From positions 1 to 24,565 of the forward strand of contig JBMYQA010000066.1 in the NCBI GenBank assembly GCA_049600855.1: DNA of 24,565 nucleotides, in the 5' to 3' direction. This DNA is from JBMYQA01 sp049600855 (GTDB lineage: Bacteria > Bacteroidota > Bacteroidia > Cytophagales > Flammeovirgaceae). The position numbers were made by a program, and so were the translations under genes. The notes below the pieces were generated by a model, which saw only the letters and a list, made by a program, of their open reading frames with translations, was not told the DNA's origin and made no database searches. Of the stretch, positions 14,009-21,647 are shown in pieces (the stretch's first letter is position 1; each line of letters begins with the position of its first letter).

Positions 14009-15571
14009 CTAACTTAAGGCTTCTTTGCTCAAGCTACCATCCACTTTTCGCCAAATTCCTAAGGAATTTTCATCCTTTAATTCATGAGGTAAAATGGCTT
14101 GTGGGGCATTTTGCCAACAAAATGGCCTAACAAATCGCTTAATCGCATCCATTCCTACAGAAGTGAAACGGCTATCAGTCGTAGCTGGAAAAGGGCCACC
14201 ATGTACCATCGAATCACACACTTCAACTCCAGTAGGAACGCCATTAAAGAGTACGCGTCCTGCTTTATCTTGAGCAATGGCAATGAGTGCTTCATGTTGC
14301 TCAAAATCGCTATCGTTGCCAATAAACGTACACGTTAACTGACCATTTAACGCGCATAAGACTTTTTGTAGTTCATCTTGATCTTGGCAAGTGATTACTA
14401 AAGAGTAGGGGCCAAATACCTCGTGAAGCAACTGGGGATTACGCAAGAAATCACTTCCAAAAACTTGGGCAAGTGCGGCCTTACTTTGATTGTTGCCATC
14501 CACATTTTTCGATTCTGCCAATAGGGAAACGCCTGTTTGATTTAAACTTTCTGCTTTCCCTTGTTCAAAGTTTTCCCATATCCCTCGATGCAACATGGTT
14601 TGACCTTGTGCCTCTTCAATGTGCTTGCTTAAAGCTTCAGTAAACTGGTGGAACTCTGGGCGATCAAGACCAATGAGTAAACCTGGGTTGGTACAAAATT
14701 GTCCTGCTCCTAGTGTAATGGACTGTGCAAGGTCAGCTGCAAGTTGTTCGTGATGCTCTTTGAGTTTGCTGGTTAAAAGAATCACAGGGTTAATGCTGCT
14801 CATTTCGGCAAATACAGGAATGGGCTCTGTTCGTTGGTTGGCTACATCGAATAATGCCTTGCCGCCTGAAAATGAACCTGTAAATGCAACTGCTTTGATG
14901 GCTGGATGTCGAACTAAGGTTTGGCCCAATTCGAAGCCTTGACCTACTAAGCTCGCAAACACGCCTTGAGGCATTCCCGTTTTATTTGCCGCTTTTTCAA
15001 TGGCTTGTGCTACGAGTTCGTTCGTGCCCAAGTGTGCGGGGTGCGCTTTTACAATCACAGGGTTTCCCGCTGCTAAAGCAGAAGCGGTATCTCCTCCTGC
15101 GGTAGAAAAGGCTAAGGGAAAATTACTGGCTGTAAATACCACCACTGGCCCTATAGGAATAGCCATTTTTCGGATGTCAGCTTTGGGCAGTGGTGTTCTA
15201 TTTGGCTGTGCTCGATCAATACTGGCTTCTACCCAGGAGCCTTCTCGTATCAATGAGGCAAATGCTTTTAACTGATTCACGGTTCTGCCACGCTCACCAA
15301 TAATGCGCATGCTTGGCAGCCCCGTTTCAGCAGCAGCTCGAACGATTAATTGATCGCCAAGTGCTAAAATTTCTGCTGCAATTGCTTCTAAGAAGGCAGC
15401 TCTACGTTCCCCGGAAAGCTTTCTATAGGCAGCAAAGGCTTTTACCGCTTGCTGAACCGCATTTTCAATCTCTGAAATGGTATGTACTCGAAACGCACCA
15501 TCGAGTGCTTGCTCGGTAGCTGGATTTACTACTTCGAGTACTTGCTGTTCTATGTCATTAGCCGTTGTCAT
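14009..15571 (-). CDS. 2-oxoglutarate semialdehyde dehydrogenase
   Basis: A 520-residue NAD(P)-dependent aldehyde dehydrogenase. Visible landmarks: oxyanion Asn150 in FTASNFPLAF, cofactor loop AFTGSFSGGKAL (229-240), general base Glu256 in FAEMSSINP and nucleophile Cys293 in GAGQFCTNPG. The GQFCTNPG form and the length match the 2-oxoglutarate (alpha-ketoglutaric) semialdehyde dehydrogenases of the hydroxyproline and sugar-acid pathways. It oxidises 2,5-dioxopentanoate to 2-oxoglutarate, which enters the TCA cycle. Its ATG overlaps the stop of the preceding deaminase gene by four bases (ATGA), so the last two steps of the pathway are translationally coupled. The same enzyme class also serves L-arabinose and glucarate pathways, but no such genes are nearby. 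Confidence 0.88.
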   Translation of the reverse strand: MTTANDIEQQVLEVVNPATEQALDGAFRVHTISEIENAVQQAVKAFAAYRKLSGERRAAFLEAIAAEILALGDQLIVRAAAETGLPSMRIIGERGRTVNQLKAFASLIREGSWVEASIDRAQPNRTPLPKADIRKMAIPIGPVVVFTASNFPLAFSTAGGDTASALAAGNPVIVKAHPAHLGTNELVAQAIEKAANKTGMPQGVFASLVGQGFELGQTLVRHPAIKAVAFTGSFSGGKALFDVANQRTEPIPVFAEMSSINPVILLTSKLKEHHEQLAADLAQSITLGAGQFCTNPGLLIGLDRPEFHQFTEALSKHIEEAQGQTMLHRGIWENFEQGKAESLNQTGVSLLAESKNVDGNNQSKAALAQVFGSDFLRNPQLLHEVFGPYSLVITCQDQDELQKVLCALNGQLTCTFIGNDSDFEQHEALIAIAQDKAGRVLFNGVPTGVEVCDSMVHGGPFPATTDSRFTSVGMDAIKRFVRPFCWQNAPQAILPHELKDENSLGIWRKVDGSLSKEALS

Positions 15572-16509
15572 ACTAATTCGGGAGTTAACGTATGTTCTAA
15601 ATTCAAATAATCTGGAAGGTCTGGACGATTGGCAATTGCTGTTTGGATAATGTTTAATACTGTTTTTCGCTCTTCTCCAACCAACGGCAAACGCGGTTCG
15701 CGAACGTACTCCGTACCTAAGTTGGTCAGCACTTCTGCCAGTTTGATATTTTGTACCAGTTTGGCATTAATATCTAATTCAAGTAGGGGCAGAAACCATC
15801 GGTAAATGGCAAGCGCTTCATCGTATTTTTTTGCTTTAACCAAACGGTAAATGGCAACGGTTTCTCTAGGAAAAGCACAAACTAAACCTGCAACCCAGCC
15901 ATGTGCTCCCATAAATAAGCTTTCCAGCGCCAAGGTATCTACCCCACTTAATATTTTGAAGCGCTCACCAAAACGATTGAACATGCGTGTTACATTAGAA
16001 ATATCTCGAGTAGATTCTTTCACCGCTTGGATATTAGGGCATTCTGCGAGTGCTTCAAACATCTCGAGTGTGACGAGTATCTTATAATCTACAGGATTGT
16101 TGTAGATCATAATCGGAAGTGCTGTAGCGGCTGCTACTTGCTTAAAGTACGTGACGGTTTCCCGATCATCTGCCTTATAGCGCATCGGAGGCAACATCAT
16201 AAAACCATTTGCCCCTGCTTTTTCGCCAGCTTGTACTGCAGCAATGGCTCCCCTCGTCGTTTGCTCGGCAATGTTTAAAATGACAGGTACCGATTGCTCT
16301 ACAGCAGCTACTGCCGTACTGACCAAGGTGAGCTTTTCTGTATTGGAAATTGAGCTCGCCTCTCCTAAGGTGCCTCCTAAAATAATTCCATCTACGCCTG
16401 CGTCGAGTTGTGCATGAATGTTTTTGACAAAGCTCGTAAGATCTAATTGATCATCTTCTGTAAACTTTGTTGTGACTGCTGGGTAGACCCCATTCCAATG
16501 TATCTTCAT
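15568..16509 (-). CDS. lhpC: Delta-1-pyrroline-4-hydroxy-2-carboxylate deaminase (DapA/DHDPS family)
   Basis: A 313-residue class I aldolase-type barrel of the dihydrodipicolinate synthase family. Landmarks: GGTLGEASS (45-53), IMIYNNPVDY with Tyr136, and Schiff-base Lys164 in QAVKESTRD. In hydroxyproline catabolism a member of this family deaminates and dehydrates delta-1-pyrroline-4-hydroxy-2-carboxylate to 2-oxoglutarate semialdehyde. The coupling to the semialdehyde dehydrogenase (4-nt overlap) and to the epimerase and dehydrogenase supports that role. Lysine biosynthesis (true DapA) is unlikely given the context. The gene is the first of the minus-strand run and is transcribed away from the AraC gene. 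A -7-like box TACTTTTG lies on its strand 37-44 nt upstream of the ATG. Confidence 0.85.
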   Translation of the reverse strand: MKIHWNGVYPAVTTKFTEDDQLDLTSFVKNIHAQLDAGVDGIILGGTLGEASSISNTEKLTLVSTAVAAVEQSVPVILNIAEQTTRGAIAAVQAGEKAGANGFMMLPPMRYKADDRETVTYFKQVAAATALPIMIYNNPVDYKILVTLEMFEALAECPNIQAVKESTRDISNVTRMFNRFGERFKILSGVDTLALESLFMGAHGWVAGLVCAFPRETVAIYRLVKAKKYDEALAIYRWFLPLLELDINAKLVQNIKLAEVLTNLGTEYVREPRLPLVGEERKTVLNIIQTAIANRPDLPDYLNLEHTLTPELV

Positions 16510-16545
16510 AGCAGATTCAGTTTGCTTTTAAAAAATTACCTGAGG

Positions 16546-16553
16546 CAAAAGTA
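16546..16553 (-). promoter_or_regulatory. Candidate -7 box of the hydroxyproline operon promoter
   Basis: Read on the minus strand this is TACTTTTG, a match to the Bacteroidota TAnnTTTG -7 element. It would place the transcript start about 30 nt before the deaminase ATG. I see no TTG -33 box at the usual spacing, which would fit an activator-dependent promoter served by the divergent AraC gene. A CTGA-N12-TCAG inverted repeat (16563-16582) lies just upstream and is a possible regulator contact. Confidence 0.45.
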
Positions 16554-16686
16554 GGGCACGGACTGATGTGATTTTGATTCAGTTTTATCTGCTTGTGGTG
16601 TTATTTTAACCTATGTGGTATATTTATCTTTTATTTTAAGTCTAAATCGTATTGATTTGGGGTGTAGATAATAGAATATTGAGCTT

Positions 16687-17556
16687 ATGAAGGCATTACC
16701 ATTTAAAATTCCGATCACTGCAAACGAGGCTTTTTTTATTCAAATCGATCAACAGCCGTATTTGTATGATGCGCTCCATCAGCATCCAGAAATACAGATT
16801 ACGCTAATGGTAAAAGGGACAGGAACGTTGTTTTTAGGGAACTATATCGGAGAGTTTCGTCCAGGTGATGTGTTTATCATTGGGTCAAATGTTCCTCATG
16901 TGTTTAAGAATGATGAGGAATATTATCAAGGACATGAAACACTCGAAGCGCATGCCATTACGGTATTTATCGACTTTCAACAGTTTGTGAGCCATTACCT
17001 CAATACGCCTGAGATGCGGGAGATTCAAGATTTTTTCTTGGGAACGAAGCGCTGTTTAAAACTTTCCAATGAAATTGATTCCACGTTTTCAGGATTAATG
17101 GATGGGATTGAATATTTGAAAGGGTTGTCAAAAACGATTCGTGTGTTGCAGCTTGTCGAACTTTTGGCAGCGCGGGAAGATTATGAATTATTGATCTCAG
17201 AATCAATTGATTACAATGTGCAAGAGAGTGAAGGTAAACGCTTGAATGAAATTATCAGCTTTGCCTTAAAGGAATATCAACGCCCCATTAATTTGAATGA
17301 AGTGGCCGATATTGCCAATATGACTCCCCCTTCATTTTGTCGATTTTTCAAACAGCGTACCCGAAAGTCTTTTGTCACCTTTTTAACCGAATTGCGCGTG
17401 CATCAAGCGTGTAAATTATTAACAGAAAAAGACTTGAGCATCTTAGACATTGCGCTGACCTCGGGTTTTAATAATTTATCGCATTTTAATCGAAAGTTTC
17501 GGAATATTACCGGGCTCACCCCATCTGCATTTCGGAAAGCGCATAAGAAATTGTAG
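16687..17556 (+). CDS. AraC-family transcriptional regulator, likely of the hydroxyproline operon
   Basis: A 289-residue regulator. Residues 1-170 form a cupin-like ligand-binding and dimerisation domain: HQHPEIQITLMVKGTGTLF and GDVFIIGSNVPHVF are typical cupin strands. Residues about 188-289 hold two helix-turn-helix motifs of AraC type, the second with the family signature DIALTSGFNNLSHFNRKFR and GLTPSAFRK. It is divergent from the deaminase gene across a 177-bp gap, the classic position for a local activator. The hydroxyproline regulator LhpR of pseudomonads is also AraC-type, so control by hydroxyproline or a pathway intermediate is a reasonable inference. No strong promoter box is seen for this gene itself; TTGATTTG near 16651-16660 is one mismatch from TAnnTTTG. 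Function as regulator firm, target inferred from position. Confidence 0.88.
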   Translation: MKALPFKIPITANEAFFIQIDQQPYLYDALHQHPEIQITLMVKGTGTLFLGNYIGEFRPGDVFIIGSNVPHVFKNDEEYYQGHETLEAHAITVFIDFQQFVSHYLNTPEMREIQDFFLGTKRCLKLSNEIDSTFSGLMDGIEYLKGLSKTIRVLQLVELLAAREDYELLISESIDYNVQESEGKRLNEIISFALKEYQRPINLNEVADIANMTPPSFCRFFKQRTRKSFVTFLTELRVHQACKLLTEKDLSILDIALTSGFNNLSHFNRKFRNITGLTPSAFRKAHKKL

Positions 17557-17598
17557 GGGTGTGTTTTTAGTTGGAGATTTATTATTCGTAGTGTGGGC

Positions 17599-17623
17599 AT
17601 CGCTTACGCTGCGATTTTTTTTT
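17599..17623 (+). terminator. Likely terminator of the araC-type gene
   Basis: ATCGC (17599-17603) pairs with GCGAT (17611-17615) and is followed by a run of nine T (17615-17623), 43 bp past the stop codon. The stem is short, but its position and the T-run fit a rho-independent terminator. Confidence 0.55.
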
Positions 17624-18174
17624 CAAATAACTTTAGTTTTCTAGCCCACCAAATCGTTGCGTTTTCATTCAAGGAAAAGTTCAAATAGTCTCTAAAGATT
17701 TACAGAGCACTAGCCCCAATATGTCGGAGTAGGATAGTGGTTAAAAGCTGCGGCACTAAATGGCAAAAAACACCCGCCAAAAAATACCACACTTTGCCCT
17801 AACCTTGACCATTTTCCGCCTGCTTATCCCGAATTATCCACCCTACATTTGTTTCAAGCAATAAGCAATAAAGCAAAAGAGTTGCTTTAGATGATTTCAT
17901 AAAAAGAAGCTTTTAGGCTTCAAAAAGCTAGTGTTTTTGCTTGGAAACGGATGAGTTAAGCTGGGATTATTCACCCATTTTCAAGTAAAGCATTGAGCAG
18001 ATTTCTTCCCCAGAGAAACGGTTCAAGCAATCGCGGAGCTTGGTTTTAGATTACCCTTATTAGTTAAAACTCAAATTGTCTTTTTAACCCAATGTGCAGA
18101 GAAAATCTGTGCATAGGCAAAGCTGCAGTAGTGCTTTTGTACTTCACTCTCTGCGCGTTCACAAGCGCAGTATT
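17624..18174. other. Gene-poor stretch, probably decayed coding sequence
   Basis: About 550 bp with no intact gene. Several short frames look protein-like but are broken by stops and shifts. Examples are KEAFRLQKASVFAWKRMS near 17900-17960 and, best, a plus-strand frame at 17997-18116 containing PRETVQAIAELGFRLPLL and ending QCAEKICA before a TAG. The latter loosely recalls the C-terminal half of low-molecular-weight phosphatase/ArsC-like proteins, but I cannot confirm that. A small stem AGCTTTT/AAAAGCT lies at 17908-17929, and CTGCGC/GCGCAG at 18151-18170 abuts the next gene. Confidence 0.35.
18151..18170 (+). promoter_or_regulatory. Hairpin directly before the small lipoprotein start
   Basis: CTGCGC (18151-18156) and GCGCAG (18165-18170) form a GC-rich 6-bp stem with an 8-nt loop, ending four bases before the ATG at 18175. 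In the mRNA it would occupy the ribosome landing zone, so it could limit or regulate translation. No Shine-Dalgarno sequence is visible there. Confidence 0.35.
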
Positions 18175-18396
18175 ATGAAACAAATTGCATTAATTCTATT
18201 TATATTCATGACTTTCGGATTGGGCTCATGTATTGAAGAAAACATTAACCCAGTTCCACAATTGGAAGACGAAAATGGCACTGTGTTGGTCACAACCACA
18301 CAACCCATAGAAGGTCCTGTTTTAGTATATAAAGTTGATGGAGGAGGGGATGATGAAAACGATGGCGGTTCGATGCCACCTCCTCCCGGTCCTTGA
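18175..18396 (+). CDS. Small lipoprotein with Gly/Asp- and Pro-rich tail
   Basis: A 73-residue predicted lipoprotein: signal MKQIALILFIFMTFGLGSC with lipobox LGSC (Cys19), then a short acidic linker. The C-terminal tail is of low complexity: GGGDDEND followed by GGSMPPPPGP. I begin it at ATG 18175 because that gives a proper signal peptide; an upstream extension of 27 codons has no merit. It has its own strong terminator and lies 70 bp before the histidine kinase gene on the same strand. I do not recognise the family. The body is too small for an enzyme. A role as a ligand or partner of the neighbouring periplasmic TPR sensor is possible but is only suggested by position. Confidence 0.65.
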   Translation: MKQIALILFIFMTFGLGSCIEENINPVPQLEDENGTVLVTTTQPIEGPVLVYKVDGGGDDENDGGSMPPPPGP

Positions 18397-18397
18397 T

Positions 18398-18426
18398 AAA
18401 AAAAGCCCTATTAATGGGCTTTTTTT
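18398..18426 (+). terminator. Intrinsic terminator after the small lipoprotein
   Basis: AAAAAAAGCCC (18398-18408) and GGGCTTTTTTT (18416-18426) form a perfect stem with a 7-nt loop and a T-run, overlapping the end of the stop region. The A-run on the other side would let it act in both directions. It separates the lipoprotein transcript from the histidine kinase, at least partly. Confidence 0.88.
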
Positions 18427-18465
18427 ATTTCATAATGTGTAACATTGACTAAATGTTTGCATACT

Positions 18466-20577
18466 ATGAAAGAAAGAATAGCAGTTAATATTTGGATTTC
18501 GATTTTACTATCATGTATTAGTGTATCAATTTTATTCGGGCAACATCAAATGCCTGCCCAACAGGTAGGCGATTTAATTGGTGAGGCGAAAAAGTTCAAG
18601 CAAAACAAAGATTATGAGCAGGCATTATTAACGTTTTTAGAGGCAGAAAAAATTAGTAAACAGGATCAGAACCTAAATCAGCTAGGTGATATTCAAAAAT
18701 GGATTGGTGATGTTTATCAAAGGAAAAAGCAATATAAGCATGCTGAAAACTATTATCATCACGCACTTGAAAATTACAAGCAAGTTCAAGACTATGAGAA
18801 AGCATTAAAAATATATTGGAATCTGGGTTATTTGAAAGAGCGTCAAAAAGAAAGCGATTTAGCCATCCAAAAATACGATTCTGGACGTTATATCTTAAAA
18901 ATTGGAGACTCCCTTGGATTAATTAATCCTGAAAAAAGTAAAGAGTTGCAAGCAGCAATGCTATATAATAAAGCACAGTGTTTCCGAAGCCTAAATCGTG
19001 ATGCTCAAACAATTGTACTTTATCAAGAAGCGTTGAAGTTGTGTGATGCGATTAATGATTCGGCATGTTTGGCGAGAAATTGGTGGGGTATTGGTCGGTC
19101 CTATAAGCAAATAGGATATTATGATGAGGCAATTAATTATTATTTAAAAGTTGCTTTATATTATGAACACCATTCAAAATGGGAAACAGTAGATGAATTA
19201 TATAATTCAATAGGTATTTTATATAAAGAATTAAAAGATTGGGAGCGCGCTTTTTATTACTATCATAAATCTTTGATTATACGTATTCGAAATGAAAATA
19301 TTAGAGAAATAGGCCAATCCTATAATAACTTTGGAAATGCTCATTTAGAGCTTCACCAGTTTGATAGTGCTATATTTTATCTCTATAAAGCTTTAAAAAT
19401 CAAGGAAGAATTCGCTAATGAAAAAGACCTAATCACAACTTACCAAAATATTGGCCGAACTTATTTGAGGCAAAATCAATTGGATTCTGCGGAATATTAC
19501 TTGTTTCAATCACTACAATTTGATGATCGGGAAGAATATCATGGCGCTTTTGTGACTACTTACAACGATTTGGCTTTACTCTACTTGGAGAAAAAACAGT
19601 TTGCTAAAGCAAAAGGCTATTGGGATAAGGCAGAGCAGATGGCTTTAAAAATAGAATTGGCTTCTTCCATTATTGATATTTATAGTACAGGTATTCAATT
19701 GTTTGAAGTAATTGGAAAACCGAAGGAATCATTGCGATTATGGGAAAAGAAGGAAGCCTTGCAAGATTCCCTGTACCGGGAACAACGTTTGGCAGTACAA
19801 GAAGTATTTCACGAAAATCAACTAAATCTGGAAAAAGAGGCTACGCAGTTTGCGGAAGAAAAAGCCACCGTTGAGCAGCAACAAAAAATGATTTTTATCG
19901 GCAGCACGGTTGTATTAGTATTCCTCTCCAGCGTATTGGTGTGGTTGTGGATGAATAATAGCAAGAAAAAGAAATTAATCCAGAGTTTATATGATGCGTT
20001 GAATCACCGAAGTCGTAATGATTTGCAGATTTTGGCCGAGGAAATTGCCTACCGATTGGATCGAAAAGGAACGGATTTGCAGGAGCAATCCATGTACTTA
20101 CAACAAACGGTGCGTTCGTTAAACCTCGCTTACCATGTCTTTTCTGCAAGCAATGCAAACAATAACGAAGCCATTGCCGATTACATGAAAAAATTGGCTA
20201 CAGGCTTACAAGCAGGCTATGGCTACAAAGCATCAAAAGTGGAGTTGCAAATTGATATTCAACCAATTAGACTGGAGCTTGAGCCACTTACGATTGTTGG
20301 TTATGTATTGGTGGAGTTATTAACCAATATATTTAAGCACGCTTTTGAGGATGATACGAAAAAGCCTTGGGTAGAGATTAAAATGTGGGAAACTGCGGGT
20401 AAAGTCTTTTTGAGTGTAGAAGATAATGGAAAAGGCTTGCCTAAAGAACTTCAAGTAGCACAATTAGAAAGTGAGGGTTTACAAGAAATGCATAGTTTTG
20501 CCAAACAACTTAAGGGGAATTTTTACATTCAAAATACCCAGCAAGGTTGTCATGCATTACTGGAGTTTCCCAATTAG
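18466..20577 (+). CDS. TPR-containing sensor histidine kinase (HisKA_2 type)
   Basis: 703 residues from ATG 18466; a TTG seven codons upstream is less likely. Order: signal peptide (1-26, ISILLSCISVSILFGQ); about eight tetratricopeptide repeats at roughly 30-420, for example YKHAENYYHHALENYKQV and FDSAIFYLYKALKIKEEF; a coiled-coil stretch; and one membrane helix at 475-496 (MIFIGSTVVLVFLSSVLVWL). The cytoplasmic kinase follows, with phospho-acceptor His514 in DALNHRSRNDLQIL (HisKA_2 form) and an HATPase_c domain with N-box Asn621 (ELLTNIFKHAF) and G1 box Asp653 (EDNGKG). The TPR part lies in the periplasm and should bind a peptide or protein signal. The response regulator gene follows after 30 bp, so the two form a two-component pair. 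Kinase residues are intact. Confidence 0.9.
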   Translation: MKERIAVNIWISILLSCISVSILFGQHQMPAQQVGDLIGEAKKFKQNKDYEQALLTFLEAEKISKQDQNLNQLGDIQKWIGDVYQRKKQYKHAENYYHHALENYKQVQDYEKALKIYWNLGYLKERQKESDLAIQKYDSGRYILKIGDSLGLINPEKSKELQAAMLYNKAQCFRSLNRDAQTIVLYQEALKLCDAINDSACLARNWWGIGRSYKQIGYYDEAINYYLKVALYYEHHSKWETVDELYNSIGILYKELKDWERAFYYYHKSLIIRIRNENIREIGQSYNNFGNAHLELHQFDSAIFYLYKALKIKEEFANEKDLITTYQNIGRTYLRQNQLDSAEYYLFQSLQFDDREEYHGAFVTTYNDLALLYLEKKQFAKAKGYWDKAEQMALKIELASSIIDIYSTGIQLFEVIGKPKESLRLWEKKEALQDSLYREQRLAVQEVFHENQLNLEKEATQFAEEKATVEQQQKMIFIGSTVVLVFLSSVLVWLWMNNSKKKKLIQSLYDALNHRSRNDLQILAEEIAYRLDRKGTDLQEQSMYLQQTVRSLNLAYHVFSASNANNNEAIADYMKKLATGLQAGYGYKASKVELQIDIQPIRLELEPLTIVGYVLVELLTNIFKHAFEDDTKKPWVEIKMWETAGKVFLSVEDNGKGLPKELQVAQLESEGLQEMHSFAKQLKGNFYIQNTQQGCHALLEFPN

Positions 20578-20607
20578 TAAGGATAGGTAATTTGATAGCA
20601 AAAAAGC

Positions 20608-21354
20608 ATGAAAGTATTAATCATAGAAGATGAAGCACGATTGTTACGAGGAGTGATGCGCCATGTCAAATCTTTTGGTTATGAGATTGTGGCTACTGCA
20701 GGTTCCTATGAAGAGGTGGTTGACACGAGTGCGCGCTTGAACGACTTAGATATTGCTATTGTAGATATCGGTTTGGGCGGACACCTCACTGGTGGGATAG
20801 AAGCTGCTAAATACCTGCAAAAAAAATTTCCAAGACTTGCCATTATTTTTCTAACGGTTCACAATAAAGACTTTTATCAAGATAAGGCATTGAATGAAGT
20901 GGTGATGGTGAATTACCTCATTAAACCGTATCAGCCTGCTCAGTTGGAACTTGCTTTAAAAATGGCTATGAATTTACGCAATAGTGTCGCACAAATTTCT
21001 CCCCAAAAGGCGACCATTCTAGGCTTTTATGGAGGACGCGAAGAGGCTGTAAAGTGCCATTTAATTCATTGGATTGAACTAAAAAGTGGTACGTTATGGG
21101 CATATACAGATGAAAATACCTATTACCGCTTAGATACATTCAGTTCACTCGATCGTTTAATAGAAGCTTACCCCGAGTCTTTTACTAAAATCCATCAGAG
21201 TTATGCCGTAAACTTAGGGCAAGTGACTCAAATTGAAGGCGATACCAAATCTGCGCGCAACTGTTTTGTTCAAAATAAATTACTCCCATTGCCCATTTCG
21301 CGAAGGTTGTTTACTTCGGTAAAAGAAGCATGGCAGCAGCTCCATCAAAAATAA
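20608..21354 (+). CDS. LytTR-family response regulator
   Basis: 248 residues. A receiver domain covers 1-120: acidic pair Glu7/Asp8, phospho-acceptor Asp53 in AIVDIGL, Thr83 and Lys106 in LIKPY. A LytTR DNA-binding domain covers about 140-245, with the signature FTKIHQSYAVNLGQV and a C-terminal PISRRLFTSVKEAW. LytTR proteins bind paired direct repeats upstream of target genes. It is co-transcribed with the TPR histidine kinase, a common Bacteroidota pairing. No target is evident inside the window; candidates are the small lipoprotein upstream and the S9 peptidase downstream. Confidence 0.92.
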   Translation: MKVLIIEDEARLLRGVMRHVKSFGYEIVATAGSYEEVVDTSARLNDLDIAIVDIGLGGHLTGGIEAAKYLQKKFPRLAIIFLTVHNKDFYQDKALNEVVMVNYLIKPYQPAQLELALKMAMNLRNSVAQISPQKATILGFYGGREEAVKCHLIHWIELKSGTLWAYTDENTYYRLDTFSSLDRLIEAYPESFTKIHQSYAVNLGQVTQIEGDTKSARNCFVQNKLLPLPISRRLFTSVKEAWQQLHQK

Positions 21355-21394
21355 CCTGAACGTGGTGTTTAACACTAAAAACACTACGTTCAGG
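21355..21394 (+). terminator. Long hairpin after the response regulator gene
   Basis: CCTGAACGT (21355-21363) pairs with ACGTTCAGG (21386-21394). With one G-U pair the stem extends inward to 16 bp around an 8-nt loop. It starts at the response regulator stop codon. There is no T-tail, so it is an atypical terminator or a transcript-stabilising end. Confidence 0.5.
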
Positions 21395-21602
21395 CAGCAA
21401 TTCTCACTTTGTCATCTTGAACGATAGTGAAAGATCTACGTGCCCATTAGAATGCGAAATCATGTACTAAAATAAGCCAAATGAGTTCGTTTAGCCACGT
21501 GACACTTAGATGTCTGTCGTGTGCGACCCCAGCTTCCATCGACATGACAAAAAAGTCCTTTTTTTGCAGAATAACAAGTATTTTTTACAAAGTGAGAACT
21601 GC
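21394..21602. mobile_element. MITE-like intergenic element with terminal inverted repeats
   Basis: TTCTCACTTTGT (21401-21412) is repeated inverted as ACAAAGTGAGAA (21587-21598), and both arms are flanked by GCAG/CTGC. Inside, the arms continue imperfectly: GTCATCTTGA at 21411-21420 mirrors TCGACATGAC at 21539-21548, and AGATCTACGTG mirrors CACGTGACACTTAGATGTCT. The whole is therefore a roughly 200-bp imperfect palindrome without a gene. 'GTCAT..tGA' intergenic repeats of this style are frequent in Bacteroidota genomes. Confidence 0.5.
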
Positions 21603-21647
21603 TGAAAGCGTTGACTAGCATAATTTATGTATTTGATTATCAGATCT

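Noticed and set aside
15568..16509. Lysine-biosynthesis DapA
   Set aside because: Family motifs fit, but the gene is coupled by a 4-nt overlap to 2-oxoglutarate semialdehyde dehydrogenase and lies among hydroxyproline genes.
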